From: Lingula anatina
Taxonomy: Eukaryota > Brachiopoda > Lingulata > Lingulida > Lingulidae
DNA length: 64,000 nucleotides
Direction of reading: 5' to 3'
Assembly: GCF_001039355.2 (NCBI RefSeq)
Contig: NW_019773725.1
Span: 25,758 to 89,757, forward strand
Part shown: piece by piece, positions 1 to 13,700 of the stretch
Layout: each line of letters begins with the position of its first letter
Numbering within the stretch: the first letter of the stretch is position 1
Made by a program: the position numbers and the translations under genes
The notes under the pieces: model-generated
Seen by the model: only the letters and a program-made list of their open reading frames with translations
Databases searched by the model: none
What the model was told of the DNA's origin: nothing

Positions 1-94
1 GCGGCGGGGATATTCCCTGCCCAGACCCTGATCAAAAGATAGCGCGAATAGAAAATAGAATTTAGAAAATAGACATTGCATGTGAACGAAGCCT
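1..94 (-). mobile_element. End of a MITE (family B), cut by the window edge
   Basis: The first ~94 bases match the right half of the foldback element at 22976-23238: the same gatattc...cagaccctgatca run, gcgcgaatagaaaatagaa, then catgtgaacgaagcc. Only one end lies in the window, so size and target-site duplication cannot be read here. Confidence 0.7.
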
Positions 95-3000
95 TAGTCC
101 CTCAATCTTAAAAATTTGCCATGATATTGCCACGATATTACCACAAACTAGCAGCCTAGTTTATCAACCAACACCATCAATCTCATCTAATCTGGCCATG
201 CTATAACGATGGCACAATCCAGTTACTAGTACATGGACCACACCCTCTTCTCCCCTGCTAACTGCAAACCCAGAGATCCTATCAGTTCACTGTGGACACC
301 CACATCTATAGCTATCTCCACTCCACATCTGATAGGCTATTTAGAGAGCTGCCGAAAATAAAGACAAGTGGTTTGATAATGGACAACACTGACAAAACTA
401 GTTACGAGTAACTTCGGTAGTCTGTCTTTTCCTCTGAGCATATTTCACCAAATTAATGAAAAGTTAGAAAAAAATATTATTAATTACAAGTTTCCATATT
501 GTCAGTACACAAATAATGAATAACTGTAAGCTAAATGGTTAATTTTTACTATATTTTAGTAACAAACTATCTATGAATAAGGCTTCAGTTTTTAATGTCT
601 TCAAAATGGATCTATAATCCATAAAAATAATAATGTACATTGCACTGTGGTTCAGTCATGCTAGAATAATAATTACTTTTAACTTACTGTAATCAACAGA
701 GGCTGTAAGCTAGCTAGCAGCAGTGGACACACGTCCCTATCTCCAGCCATGATCAGATTGACCAACGTGATACCACAGATGAGGAGCTGCAGGTTTAGAT
801 AACTGCGTGTCCAGTGTCAACTAGCCATTGTCACACCATACCTGCCGGACACTGCTAATGGCCAGTGCTAATGGACAGTACTGGGACCACAATTTGTAAT
901 ATGAGATTGGATTTTGTATTAATTTTGTCAAGTGACTGTGTATGGGTTAGAGTTGGGGGAGGAGGCATATACTAGTATTGCTTATGATGTTCTCAAGGGG
1001 AGAATTTTAAGAGAATGGATGATGGTCAGTGCTAAGATGACCATTTGTAACATTGTGTACATGTAGCATCTAATATAATATTTTTTTTTCTAAAAAGGTT
1101 TGCATAGCTGTTAAATAATAGGAAAACTGGTTAAATGGACTTCAGTTTCCTTTTCATTTTCATCAGTATATATTTATGGACTTCTGCCACTGGCAAGGAT
1201 TTATTTTGGTACACTTCAACCTGATAAGAATTTGTGATGAACAAAATCTGTACTGAACAATAGTGGTAAATATTTCCAAAAGAATTATTCTCTTGTCCTT
1301 GTGCTTGGAGCAAACAAGATAAGTCTGAATCAGATACCTAGCCACCATACACTGACAAATATAGTCCATAAAACAGGTTTCTGCGCAGCACTTCAACAGC
1401 TTTCTATGTCTCTTTATGTCCAATATGATATAATGCTATACAGCATCCTGGTACGGCTGGGTGTGATGGATTAATATACAATAACCACTTATTCTTCAAC
1501 ATGTCATCTACAGATTATATACAGATTTGATCACTATTGTCAGGTCATTGTGAAGAAATATTGCAGCATATGAACAAATATTTCATGCCATTTTTGGTCA
1601 TCTGTGTATCTAAGTTACCAGGTTTGAGCAAGATAATAAGCTATAGCATAAAGGGGATACACCCATCCCTGTGAATAAAGGTGACTGAATAAGGATGCAA
1701 AATTATTAAATTATTTAGTTTTGTAGGACCCCAACACCCTAACACCCCACCCTAACTTTGTCCCCAAATCCTCCTCCTATACAGTGATAATCATCCATCA
1801 ATGGTGCCAAAATATTGGGGCTCACGTAAGCACTAAAAAGTGCCTCTAACCTAATGCCTTTTTAACCTTTTTGTCATCAAACCCTCTGATGCATATGACA
1901 GGATAAACAAGTGTTCTACATATATGTGATGAATTATTAGTAGACCACCACATGACAGTCTCTGAAGCTGAGTGTGTCACATAGGGGGCAGTTTAACACA
2001 ATGTTGTGCTGTGTATCACTGTACACCTATCTCTACTGTAAAACAAAATAGAAAAAAATGTGCTCAGACAGTTTCATCAAATAAAATTATTTTCACTAAT
2101 GGACACTTTCTGCCAAATTGTTTAATCCATAATAATTTCATTTATTATTTCATCTGAAGACATTCCAGCAATATTTGCCCAACTTTTTATTTCAATGAAT
2201 CATTAGCCATTGGGCTGAGAACAAAAACTGAATCTAGTGTGAGCCAAGCTATAAATCACTTCTCACAGCTTACCGTAAAAAAAAGGCCTGCTCAGATAGC
2301 TATGTCTATCTTCCTGCAGGAAACATACCACGATACGGTATTGAGCATTATAATGAAATGTCAGCACCATGAAACAGACTACTCAGACCATAGCACCAGT
2401 ATAACTAGATAAACTGTATTACCAAATAACATTCCTGACATGTCATTTTTACAAAATCTTGAACTATAAATAATTTTTTAGTACTGAGCACATTGTCAGT
2501 CGATTTGTCACATATTAATATATCACACCACTGAACAGAAACCTGCAGAGAAAAAAAGAAAATATTTCTCAGATCGCTGTCTCTCTCTTCCTGTTTTGAC
2601 CATACATAAAAGTCACTACACAGGGAGAAGTAATGATTGATAGCCATATATATGACTACAAGGCACATACCATATGTGCTTTATTCATGAAAACTGATGG
2701 CCATTTCTCTGAGGAGATGCTGCAATTATTACGGCAATTATTTCCATTGTAGCAGGTTTCTATTGTTAGTGATAGAATTTAGGGTAATTTTTCATAACCA
2801 GTAGATAAAGATGTGTCAACAGTCACCTCTCTTGGTTGATAAATAGTGTTATTAATAAGATGACAAATTCTGATGACAAGTATGATAACTGACATTGTTT
2901 AATCACTGCTGCATAATTTAAGATATATTTGCTTTATTGCCTCACCCCCCATCCCATCCCTTCAATATCCATACTAAGCAATTAATGATTTAATGCCCAC

Positions 3001-3699
3001 CACTACATAAATATATGATACAACAAATGTAAGAATGCATGACGAACAAAATCAACTGCAACATATCTAAGTGTACTTTGTCTTAAGTAAGATAAATCCA
3101 CTTCACATCTTTATGGCTCTTACTATTGATAATAAATAAGAACCATGGGTATGCCTAAGCCTCCCCTCCCCCCTGGACTAACTATCACACAAGTATTCCC
3201 CCCCCCCCCCTCCCCAAACAGTTGTACTGTGGGAAATTCATGTGAATTTCAATAACTAATATTCCTGTCGGTAATTCAATCATCTTTCAGAAATCACCTA
3301 GCATTTACATATTCGATTATTTTAAGCTTGATGACAACAACCGTGACAAACTAGACAGGGAGCTATACAGTTGTGCTGCTTTGTCAGGTAAACTTCCTGG
3401 GCATTGCACCTTTAGAAGTTAATGGTCACTTAATTCAAACGAGAGGTATCTGAATAAAATGCACTATAAAATACGTTTTTTAACTCCACTGATATCTCTT
3501 AAAAAGTTTTGTATGTATGTTTGTTAACTGTTTGAAATACCATGAAACTTAAAACTTTTCCAGACTTTTTGACACATGCATACACTCAACGTTAATAACA
3601 TGGTAATAACAGGTGGTTCAATGTCACATTCACGACCGCCCGGGTTTGCTGAAATTGCACGGGACAGGGGACGAAAGAAAAGAACATAACACAACTTAC
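95..3699 (-). other. Filamin intron (after the first coding exon)
   Basis: AT-rich sequence downstream, on the minus strand, of the filamin coding exon donor (AC at 3698-3699 on the plus strand). I looked for the expected next piece of the first calponin-homology domain and did not find it, so the intron runs off the left edge. It contains a C run at 3198-3210. I see no other gene. Confidence 0.6.
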
Positions 3700-4027
3700 C
3701 GATGTTGACAATCTTGATGCCTTCATCCTCCTCCAAGAAACGAAGAGAGAGGGTGACGTTCTCTAGTTTCTGTGTACGGAAGTTAGGTCTCTTGTTGACG
3801 TGCTTAAACTTCTTTCCCGATAATACCTCCACCAGAGCGATTAAGCGCAGGCCATCGCTCAGATCGGTCTCCAAGTCGTTGAGGACCTTGTTGACGGTCT
3901 TCAGATGCTCGTTGCACCATCTTGAGAATGTATTTTTCTGAATTAATTTCCACTGAGCGTCGTCTGCGAGCTCACGTTCCGCCGGCATCTCTTCGTCTTC
4001 ATCCAAAGCCTCGATTTCGGGATTCAT
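3700..4027 (-). CDS. Filamin, first coding exon (partial gene)
   Basis: Filamins are actin-crosslinking proteins with an N-terminal actin-binding domain of two calponin-homology (CH) domains followed by a rod of immunoglobulin-like repeats. This exon gives 109 residues plus one base. It has an acidic leader ([16 protein letters not shown]), then the start of CH1. [10 protein letters not shown] at residues 30-39 fits the PROSITE actinin-type actin-binding signature 1 pattern. [20 protein letters not shown] and the [12 protein letters not shown] segment are typical filamin CH1. The exon ends at NI(G) before a GTAAGT donor (ACTTAC at 3694-3699). The open frame continues past the donor into non-homologous intron sequence. 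The start is the only ATG in frame just before the acidic leader, and the whole filamin N terminus follows it. The rest of CH1, CH2 and the rod lie off the left edge. Which vertebrate paralogue it corresponds to cannot be told; invertebrates usually have one or two. Confidence 0.93.
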
Positions 4028-4050
4028 GTTGATTGCGTTAGTGCTGCCCT
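4028..4050 (-). other. Filamin 5'UTR part of the coding exon
   Basis: On the minus strand a pyrimidine-rich stretch ends in GGTTAG, giving an AG acceptor at 4051-4052. It is followed by 23 untranslated bases before the filamin ATG. Inferred from splice-signal appearance only. Confidence 0.45.
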
Positions 4051-4560
4051 CTAACCACAGAAAATGAAACTACTGCTACTTGCAGATGGGTTAACCTAAC
4101 TTGTTGAATGGTTGGTCTGGGAGTGCCCTAAAGAAAACAATAAAACCACTGAATAAAGTCAACCGCGACGTCCTTTAAGGGAGACCAAAAGGGAAGCATA
4201 GCCGGTAGAAACTAGCTTCCAAGATGATAAAGTCAAGAGATCACAACGCTTGGTATAATGGACAACCTTACCTTGCAGTAACCTAAACCATAGGAAACCG
4301 GACAACACCGGCGAATCTGAAACTTAATTCAATCTTAAAGGCTCTCACTTACTTTAAGGAATGTAAACACCCACTCACAAACAGCACAAACAGGTCGCTG
4401 TTTTTCTTCAAAAATTCTGATTCCAGCCCCTTTAAACTCAAGTAAATCCAAACTGACAACCACCAGTAAGAATAAAACTCAGAACTTCCTACTATATATA
4501 CATAGCACCAATGCCTCTCAGAGATGACTGTTCCCCAGAAAGTTCTAAAAAGTTGCTCAC

Positions 4561-4700
4561 CGGCAAGATGGCTTCCTCCGAGTACTGGCTACGTGAGTGA
4601 ACGAGAATAGGATAGGATGCCGGTCCAGGCTCTGGCAAAGTAGCACACGCAACGTACAAGGGAGGCTACAGTATACGTTCTATCGTTGGTTGCCAGACAA
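4561..4700 (-). other. Probable non-coding first exon and promoter area of filamin
   Basis: On the minus strand the sequence CATCTTGCCG is followed by GTGAGC, a good donor at 4559-4560, which could splice to the acceptor at 4051-4052. The lower boundary (4561) is set by the donor; the upper limit is a guess because no start site can be seen. AAGATGGC at 4565-4572 on the plus strand resembles the YY1 core often found at animal promoters. The surrounding sequence is more GC-rich than the rest of the region. Confidence 0.4.
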
Positions 4701-5047
4701 GCTTACCGAACCACAAGCCAGTAAAAAGTTTACGTCACGACCTCAAGGAAAATAGTTTGCCGGTAGAGTCAGATAACAGCTCTTGTCAAAATAGGAAGGT
4801 CCAAATAGGAATAGGCTGGAGAACGTCGAGGCAAGGGATTGGGCCGAGGTGTTATTTGAGAAGGGAATCTGTGCCAGTCAGCGGGTTGATTGGTGGAGGA
4901 ACCTTACACTGGAGATGTTCCTAATTTGGCTAAGGCACCGGCTGCGGCTTATTTATACTCAGGTCGACTAATGGGGCTACCCCAGTACAGGTGCAAATCA
5001 GCTGGGATACGCGGCGCGGCTCTGTTCCAGAGATTTTTCTCTGATGA

Positions 5048-5159
5048 GCACCTACAGGTAAGAACCACACTGAAACTTGAATCAGCAGACAACTCTCTGG
5101 GTTTTAACCTACTGACATGCGGTGATTCAAGTTTCAGTGTGGTTCTTACCTGTAGGTGC
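5048..5159. repeat. Perfect 37-bp inverted repeat (hairpin)
   Basis: The left arm at 5048-5084 begins gcacctacaggtaagaac. The right arm at 5123-5159 is its exact reverse complement, with a 38-base spacer. Perfect arms this long suggest a recent foldback element or a recent inversion-type duplication. No terminal repeats or target-site duplication are evident. Confidence 0.9.
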
Positions 5160-8100
5160 GCTTTAACTTGTCTACCGCGAAATCATATATACAGATATAT
5201 ATTCGCTAGTCAGATGCAATGCACGTGCGCGCGTGCAAATGTATGGTTACAAACAGATCTGTATGTGCGTGTCGGGGTGCGCTTGGCTGTTCGCCCGATA
5301 TTTAATTGCTGTTTGTGATGTTTCAACTGTTTCTAAGCAGTGACCCCATTAAATGCAACATGAATAATTCCTATATAGTTTGAATACATGTTATTGGGGT
5401 TCTCTCTCTATCTTCAGGCTGTGCGTCATATAAAATATGCGGGATTTCAATTTTATTCACGCACATTAAAACGCTTATAAATTACAAATATTTGTAAGTT
5501 GATAATTGTCTTTTGGTAAATTGTCATCAGTTTAATGTATTTTGGATGCGACAGTCAATACGCCAAATGTGCAATGCCGGTCACTATATACCCATCCTGA
5601 TTATCAGAGGAAAGTCACATCTCTACTGTCAGCATACCTCTGCTGTTGTCATACTGGAATACTAGCTGATAGTAGACAGGTGATTTCCCTGTGTCCTCTG
5701 AAACTCAGGGTGTTATACCCCCCCCCCTCCACCCCCACCTAGCTCCTTCTTAATCTTTGCAGACAATCTGATGAGCTTTACCCAAATAATGCAAATAACG
5801 ATGTCAAAATAACGATGCCATCTTCAGTCTTGCGAGTAGGTCACATACACGTAATCTTTCAAATCAGCCAATAATATTTGCAACATCTTACAAGTAAGTC
5901 GCACAGGGGTGCTTACACTTAAAAGACTATTTCAAAGCGCCGTTTGGCCGGGTGATTAATGACTTTGAATTAGTGTACGGAGCCCGTGCACCTTTTAACC
6001 GACCACTGGTGGCAATCACTTAAATGCATCATCCTCAGCACGCCTACGTCCAACTTGCTATCTCTGGCAACTAGGCCAAGTGAAATTCTACCCCCATATT
6101 GTGTTGCAAAACGGCCTTAATACCTGCACCTGTAGATGAATGAGACCCTCCTTAAACGACACTATCGTATTAAAAGACGGTACTTACACCTGCTGTATTG
6201 CGATATGGGTGACGTTGTGTCCCTCCTCGTGCAGGAAGCACCCTTCTGCGGGTCGTCCTAAGCTGATTATGCTTAACGTGGTATGCGTGTACAGAGGCCA
6301 GACTTCATGTACAAATGAAAACTCTTTCTTCTCGTCAGTTTGTTATTCCTGGCCACTTGAGACTGCCACCCATTTTAGTGCACCGAGTAATATTAACAAC
6401 AAATACGCCTAAATAAATATGACTAGGAAGAAGCGGTAATAAAACCCTGCATACTTATTCATCCATAGTACTGACCTAAACTAATACTATACCAAACTAC
6501 CCGCACACTGCCTTCGGTGCCTTAAAGGTGGGCCTGCGTCTGTTGTATGCGACAACCGATTGAGTAGTCGAGATACCGTCGATTGATAATCCCGTGCAAT
6601 GACAGGGACGCTCTTTCTGTCACTGACTACTACGCTATGCGACACTACCGACACGATAGAGATAGAGAGTGGAGAGACTCACCTAGCTACCAAATGCCGG
6701 GAAGCGGTGACGCATTGAGCCGACTGAAAGGTGCTCTAGAAGGGGAGGGACTCGGTCTATTTTCATGATGTATATACTTTATTGTACTTTAAATACATTA
6801 CCAGTCTTGGAATCGAAATAAATTTATTGACATCAGCTGTTTTTTGGAGCAATCGTGTTCGGTAAGCCCACATTGAGTTAATACGTGTAGAGCGGTTTTT
6901 AACTTTGAACGCATAGAAAATATGTGCGGGTGATATGCAATGCTGTGCAATAGGAAACATCTCCATGCCTCATATGTAAAGATTAAATAAGATGTTCCCT
7001 TAAAACGTGCGTCAATGCAGATATGACGACCTTAACGAGATAAGGGGCGTCAGACGAGCAGGTTAAAAATCCTAATTGGCGCGAGAAATATGTGTCGCGA
7101 GCATTGAAACGAGCGGTGGCGCGAGCAGGCGGTCTTACGTGTCACCCCTCAAGATGGTATGATGTGACGCCGAGATATAGCGTACAACAACAACAGTGCC
7201 ATTGATGATGCGATGACCTTCTCCATTGACTGTCAATGGCTTGACATGTGTTCTATTTATTGAAGCGGGGTCCCATGTCTATACATATATTAAATTACGC
7301 TAGTTTCGCGACTGTCACTGAAAATGAATTATGATCTCTCTTTATGGGGTCGATTACATTTCTCAGGTTTCACTTTTTTTTTATTTATTTAGCCTCCTTT
7401 TTTACGCCCCGATGTCTGTGACCTTTTATACATACTTTTTTTCAAATGTGCTATCATACTGACGTAAATAAAAAATGCTTGACAGTCAATCTATAACGGT
7501 GCGCCTATTCATCGGTGTGGCATGCGCATTTATTTGAGTTCGGTACTTAATTGTAATTTATTTAAAGACTCGTTCTACTAGTAAAAGAGCATGTATGAGC
7601 TTGATCTCTAATCGCATGACAGCTCCCTTCTAATGACATTTTATTAACTACTTCAGTTGTCCGTGTGTCCGCATTTGGCCCCCGTTGGATGTAGTACATG
7701 TATTGGGAGTGTAGGGGGAGTGTAATTTTATGGCCAACTTTGCTTGATGGAGATCCGAGTGCCCTTTCTTGCGAAGAGAGCAGAGCAGTTCTTGTTGACC
7801 AATAGCACTGATGTATGGACTTCACAGACTGGCAGTCAAATATACAGACGAACGGACCGACAGAGAGACATTTAAATACTACTGTACGCCATCTTCAAAT
7901 CATACCTATGATATGAGTATTTGTTCTAATGAGTAGGGTATGTCGATGCATCTATGCGCCCGACGCGTGTGGCGTATTTAGCATGGGCGTACACCAATAT
8001 TACAGCAAACATGCAATTAACTGATTCAACTATCTCTTCAAATGCTTTTTTCATATGTAGTACCCTCACTTTTATGACGGGGTGCTCCCCGCAGCGTTAT

Positions 8101-8384
8101 TGCCTTTTACATGCAACCGCCATATAGTATACAGCAAAAACAAGCCGGGTAGTTGTTATTCGTGCCTGCTTAAAACACCCGCGAAAACACATTACCCGAT
8201 TCAACCCAGGTTAAAAATATCTCTACGGGTTATGACATATAGATGAAGACTATTTCACTCAATATAATGTAACATAGAATGCAATGAACGTGGTCGAAAG
8301 GACTCCATTTTTTGCCATCGTTGCTTACCGATTTTTTTATTTTTGTAAAACAGTGCTGAGAGAAGATATTATCAAGAAAGCTAC

Positions 8385-8402
8385 GAGAGAGAGAGAGAGA
8401 GA
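8385..8402. repeat. (GA)n microsatellite
   Basis: About nine GA units in the filamin-GSAP intergenic region. Confidence 0.9.
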
Positions 8403-9450
8403 TCAACTTGTTTAATGTACATCTACGTACCCCAACACCCTGAATCACGCCCTGCAAATAATTCTAAACACTCCTTGTGACATTCATACACGTAGTGGTA
8501 AAAACATTTATTTTGGAATTACAGCATACCAAGAGACTAATATTGATATTCAGCTGTGTTTTTTCTACATTGTGCAGTCGAGAGTCAGCACGAGAAAAGG
8601 GAAAGGAAAACAAAAAACACGTTCATGTTATCCAAATTCAACTTTTTCTTCAAGAGGTTTTGTCGGTTGTGTTTTGTACACACTGCGTTGGGGCCCGTGC
8701 GTATCCAACAAAAATCTTTTACATGAAATATGTTGGCATCTACATTAACCTTGCACTAGGGAAGACAGTGTTTGGGATTGTGTTCCGTAAGCTTATTATC
8801 ATTATTATTTTGAAGAGAATTATTTTTATTCTCATCGTTATTGATGTAATAATCTTTTCCCGTTTCTCTATTATTAGTTTGCGCGACGAGAAGGACATAA
8901 TCAAACTTCAAATAATATTCAACAGCATCTTAATATTAATTATGAATCATTTTGTCAACAGGAAATCACTGAAGAAAGAAGGCTTTACTCAACCAACACA
9001 ACACCCCCTCTCCAATCAAAATTTATTTACATTGTAGCCATGCTCAGTATGTATCTACAACTTAAACTTGAGTGACAAACAGCTTTCGGTAATCTATCAA
9101 AACCCGCTTTGTGACTACTGGTTGCGATGACTAGGAGTAAATCTTAGTTCTTGTGTGACACCCACGTACGTATTCTACAGTCAACACGCAAACAAATACT
9201 GCCAAGGTGTGAGACTGTACGCGATAAATTACCTCCAAAGTTTAAGATACCACATGTACTATATACGCATGTCATTCCCAGATACTAGAAATGGAGGAGA
9301 TATGAGGACAATCCGAGAATCCCTTGGAAACTCACAACCCTGAGCTAAAAGTAGTTGTCAACAAGCAGCCAATCATGCTCTTGGTAAAAATGGCTTTTTC
9401 AGCAGAGCTACTTGTAATCAGTCTCTGAACACGCAATATTTTAAAAATAA

Positions 9451-9456
9451 TTTATT
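9451..9456 (-). terminator. Candidate polyadenylation signal for GSAP
   Basis: TTTATT on the plus strand gives AATAAA on the minus strand. It is the first canonical hexamer after the GSAP stop codon, about 1.15 kb downstream. A variant signal nearer the stop could be used instead. Confidence 0.3.
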
Positions 9457-10100
9457 CAAGATGAATAGCACCTCTCTGATAATTTACCAATTATCAACCA
9501 ACCAGTCTAGTTACCTTTATCTTCCATTTTGTGAGTAAATAACTTTTTATAGAAAAAGAAACCTAAGTATGACATTCACTGTCTACGTATTGTACATTAA
9601 AAAGCTAGTATTGCGTTAGTTGAGACCATTAACAATAAAATTGTGTTGGGTGTGACGATGAACAGTGATGTTGAGCGCAATAGTAAACTGCATTGCATTA
9701 GTTGTGACAGTGTACAAGCTTAACAGGTTCCAAAAAGAACTTCAACATATATGTTGAAAGAAAACCATTTCACTTAATACACAAGTAATACTGAGAAAAG
9801 TGAATGAAGATGCAAATGTCAGTTTATGAACATGGTACAGTGCATTTCTATCTTCACATGATCGTCATGTTGGACAATGAGAATCATAAGACTCCCAAAC
9901 TAGAAAACACATCACAGTCAAGATAAATATATAATTTAGGTAAGTACTCAGGCTAATGCATATTTTCAAGTACAATTTTGTTTTGCACAATGCATTATAT
10001 ACACACAAACCTTGATCACAGTATTGAATTTTTGGTCTGAAATCTACTACATTTGACATTTCGCTATGCAACCTTATTACATGGATAGTGGACTTGATGA

Positions 10101-10101
<1 letters not shown>

Positions 10102-10142
<41 letters not shown>
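10102..10142. repeat. A41 homopolymer
   Basis: 41 consecutive A on the plus strand, just downstream of GSAP. It would be a T run in a GSAP 3'UTR, so it is not that gene's tail. It could be the tail of a plus-strand retroposed copy, but no recognisable body precedes it. Confidence 0.9.
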
Positions 10143-10145
<3 letters not shown>

Positions 10146-10609
10146 TTTCTGGTGTTAAGTGGTACTATTTCATGGGGAAGTACGTATTGCTTTTTTTTTT
10201 GTAAAATCAAAAGTACAAGCAGTTCTAATTTTGTGTTTCAAATGTTGTTGTGAACTGCAGAACTTTCCCGAGCTTTTGCCTGCATGTGACCAACATTTTT
10301 AAAGTCTGCCATACAAAGAGATCTCTAAAACGTATTCTTCTCTGTTTAGTTATGTACAGTTGCTGAAAAATATTTGAACCAATGACCCCCCAATAACTTC
10401 CCCAAAACAGGTGCATTGGATTCACCCTATACCAATATAAAATTCATTTTTAGAGATATTTTTTCACCCACACACTATGTGTTGCACCATCCTGAGACAA
10501 ACAGCCTGTTTATAGCCTTTGTGTTCTCCACATGGCTGAGAGGACTGAGTGACATTTGACAAATACAATGATCCTCCACATTACATGGTGATGACGACAG
10601 CACACTGAA

Positions 10610-10722
10610 TCACTGCTGCATACTTCTGTACATGGTGGCTGTGCTTTCAATGAACATCTTATCTACTTGATTTACATTGCTAGTCATCTCTCTTCTTGGC
10701 ATCTTGTTTTTAAATTCTGGAT
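10610..10722 (-). CDS. GSAP: GSAP last coding exon (exon 30)
   Basis: 113 nt from the CCTTCCAG acceptor to TGA (10610-10612). MFIESTATMYRSMQQ aligns with the human C-terminal AEFVEEAALKHTAMLLGL, so the C terminus is complete and close to the family's usual end. Confidence 0.92.
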
Positions 10723-13700
10723 CTGGAAGGCAGATTCATAGTAAAATTTGAATTATCTGCTTGCTTATGATTTGTACACTAGAAAAAAAAGTAAATTATC
10801 TACATAAAATATTTTCGGGTAGGTTTTTTCTTCTGTAAAATGATTTGAAGAAAAATTACACACAAAGAAGCGATGTCACTTTGGCCGCATATGTTTCTCT
10901 TCATGACTTGTATGTATATTTTTGCATGCATATCTGTCCATGTATTGTTTGTACAGATGCATCCTCACTCACTTACAGGAGAGAGAGAGAGAGAGAGAGA
11001 GAGAAAAGAAAGAAGATGAGAGAGAAAATTTCACCTTTTGTCTCCAGTAACTTGAGCAAAGTAGACAGGGGTGGGAAAGTTTGCTGAGTATAGGTGCCAA
11101 CCTCCATGCTGTCAACACTCCCTGGATAATACATTGATCATTATAATAATACCTTTAGTTTGTAAATCCAGTATAACTATGAGAGTCAAAGAGAGCATAA
11201 CTGTTAGGACAAAGACACCAGTGAAAGCAAATAATTTTTTTACAGTCATTTTTGTCAAAAAAAAAAAAAAAAAAAGAAAAAAAATCCATAAGATATTCTT
11301 AATTATGCTTATGTCTTACTTCTTTATGCTCCCAATTATTCCAAAATAGTCAACAAATTTCTGTTATTAGTGTATCTGTGCTATTGTATTACAGTATTAG
11401 TCGTATGCTATACAGCCAGGTATATTGCTTTGTAATGTATGCAATGTTGTAGTGGGTCTTGCTGTAACTGTGTTGATAACTTTGTAAATACGAATTGTAG
11501 GGTACTCTCTTCGTATCCTTGGGTATTTAATATGTCATATGGACATCAATAAGAAAGAAAGAAAAGAAAGATTACCAATACTAAGTCCCCCAGCACCTCC
11601 TGAAGACGTCATCGAGAGGTCATCACCTTCAAAGGATGATGCACTTGATCTGGCGCTCCTTGGCACGGGGTCTGAAATCATTGCAAACTTTAAAATATCT
11701 TTTTACAGATCTGTCTATCTATCTATTTACTTATTTAGATTGATGAACTTATTATTAAGAAGTATATAGATACTTCTTTCAACAGGAAACCAGTCCAGAA
11801 GAAAATGATTTATCTAATAAGCCTTCCACTCTGATTGACATTAATTCAAGCTTGGAAAGTTCATTATTTATAAATAAAGAAATTAATTTTTAAAATTCAA
11901 AATAAATGAATGGATTTAATTAGTTAAAAATCTTATATTAATTATGTCAATTATTTAAACACTTGGAAGTATACTTTCAGAAGACTCACCATCCAGTAGA
12001 GTTGCCTGCACATATTGTTCTGCCAAGAATGTTTTACTGCATGGATGTCCAGATTTGATAAAATACTGGACAGATTCCTCCTGTGAAGAAATTGTTATTG
12101 AAGTCAAAATATCAATATGCAAAACCATGTGAATCATAGACTCCATTTCATTAATTTAAAGTTTCAGTGAACTGTTTGAAGTAAAGTCTTTCATATGAAT
12201 CGTAATTATGTTACCTCATCAAATTAAATAAAGAATGATCATAAAAGATATCATAAAAACAGCGAAAACTTAAGAAAGGAATGGAGTGTATACTAAATGA
12301 AAATCTTTATTTGCACTAACCTTTGGTAACTTGGAGAGAATCTGGAACTTGATTCTATCAGTTTCCCTGTTATCTTCCAACTCTGAAATACATTACAAAA
12401 GAATAGCATGATGTGGATGCTAACACTCAAAATATCACTTTAATGATAAAGATATTAATTCACCTTTATTAAATGAAAAAAGTGAATTATCACTCCTGAA
12501 TAATCTATCAATGAAATGGCAAACAAAGTATTTGACAAAAGAGAATTGACTTTTCCTCTACATTCCTCTATTGCGTTGAACAAACTTATCTTGTTTTTAC
12601 TAAACATGAATTTGATGCAAATTAAAATCAGAGGTATTTTTTTTTACTATTATTTTGAATGAATCTACAGAATCCATCATTTTATTTTTAAAAGTTTCAA
12701 AATAATTTACCAACCTGTTAATACTTGTTCCACAAATGTGGGAGTAAGAGTCAGAATCCCCGAATCAACATACTGCAGAAACAGGCTTGAAAAATAAAAC
12801 AAAAATGTTTGGAATCACACACATTTAAAATAAACAAATGTACACAAAAACAACAAAACTTGGAAAAAAGAATTTTTCTTATGAGAAATATGATTTGGTT
12901 GTCTCCTAATCATCAATTTGAAAGCCAGAATATATTATTTCAAAGCAGAAATATATAATTAAATTAAATTGCTGCCTTACCTAAAATCCAAGCAACGAAA
13001 TGCCAGTCCTGTGAAAAAGGTATGGAAACCTGAAAAAGATGAAAAAAGTGTAAGATCTCCAATTCTTTGTTTCTGGCTCTTAGCACAGGAATGAATCTTC
13101 TGCCCAGATAGAATGCTTATTTCACTAAATATAGTTTGACAGATAATGTTTTCAACTGAATGACACTTGGATCATAATAGAAAATAAATTTGCAAGTACC
13201 CATTTTTGCATACAATGTTTGAGAAATGCAGCAGCATACAGTAGTAACTCCAATCAGATACTGTAACATCATTTCACAATCACAAAATAATACTTCTATA
13301 TAGCATTTGTGGTTCTTTTACTACATAGAACAGAACTACAGAGTACCCTGTTTTTTTTTTTTAATTTTGTTGCTACCACTCAATAGGAATGTTCTTACTT
13401 TAAGAAATTATAACTGAAAAAAGCAGTTTCTGTAAAACAATTTTCCCCCATTGAAAAGATCAAGAAATATAGTATGCATTGCCTGGTGACCCACCTTTCC
13501 ACAGTGGAAAAGCCAAATCCTGTGTTACCATCAGGTATCTCTCCATGGCTTGGAACAGTTCATAATCCTTTAAACAGGATGGTGTGTCTCTAAAGAAAAA
13601 TATATTAAAAAGAAAAGTTTTATCTCTGAAGAAATATAAACTGAAAATATAAAGTAGATTTTTCATTTCAAAAAGTTAATCAGAAAACAATGTTTAGACC

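Larger units (their letters stand above)
4701..9450. other. Intergenic region between filamin promoter and GSAP 3' end
   Basis: No supported gene. The part from about 4900 to 7200 is less AT-rich with more CpG; the part from 8500 to 9450 is very AT-rich. It contains the perfect hairpin at 5048-5159 and a GA run at 8385-8402. Open frames such as 4890-5318 and 8477-9037 show no recognisable protein. Confidence 0.5.

Noticed and set aside
4890-5318. 142-residue frame near the filamin promoter
   Set aside because: Much of it is the perfect hairpin read through; composition and codons are not protein-like and no family is recognisable.
8477-9037. 186-residue frame rich in Ile and Phe
   Set aside because: AT-rich sequence gives such frames by chance; no recognisable domain or clear membrane-protein pattern.
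10102-10142. Long A run as evidence for a processed pseudogene
   Set aside because: No recognisable mRNA-like body upstream and no target duplication.
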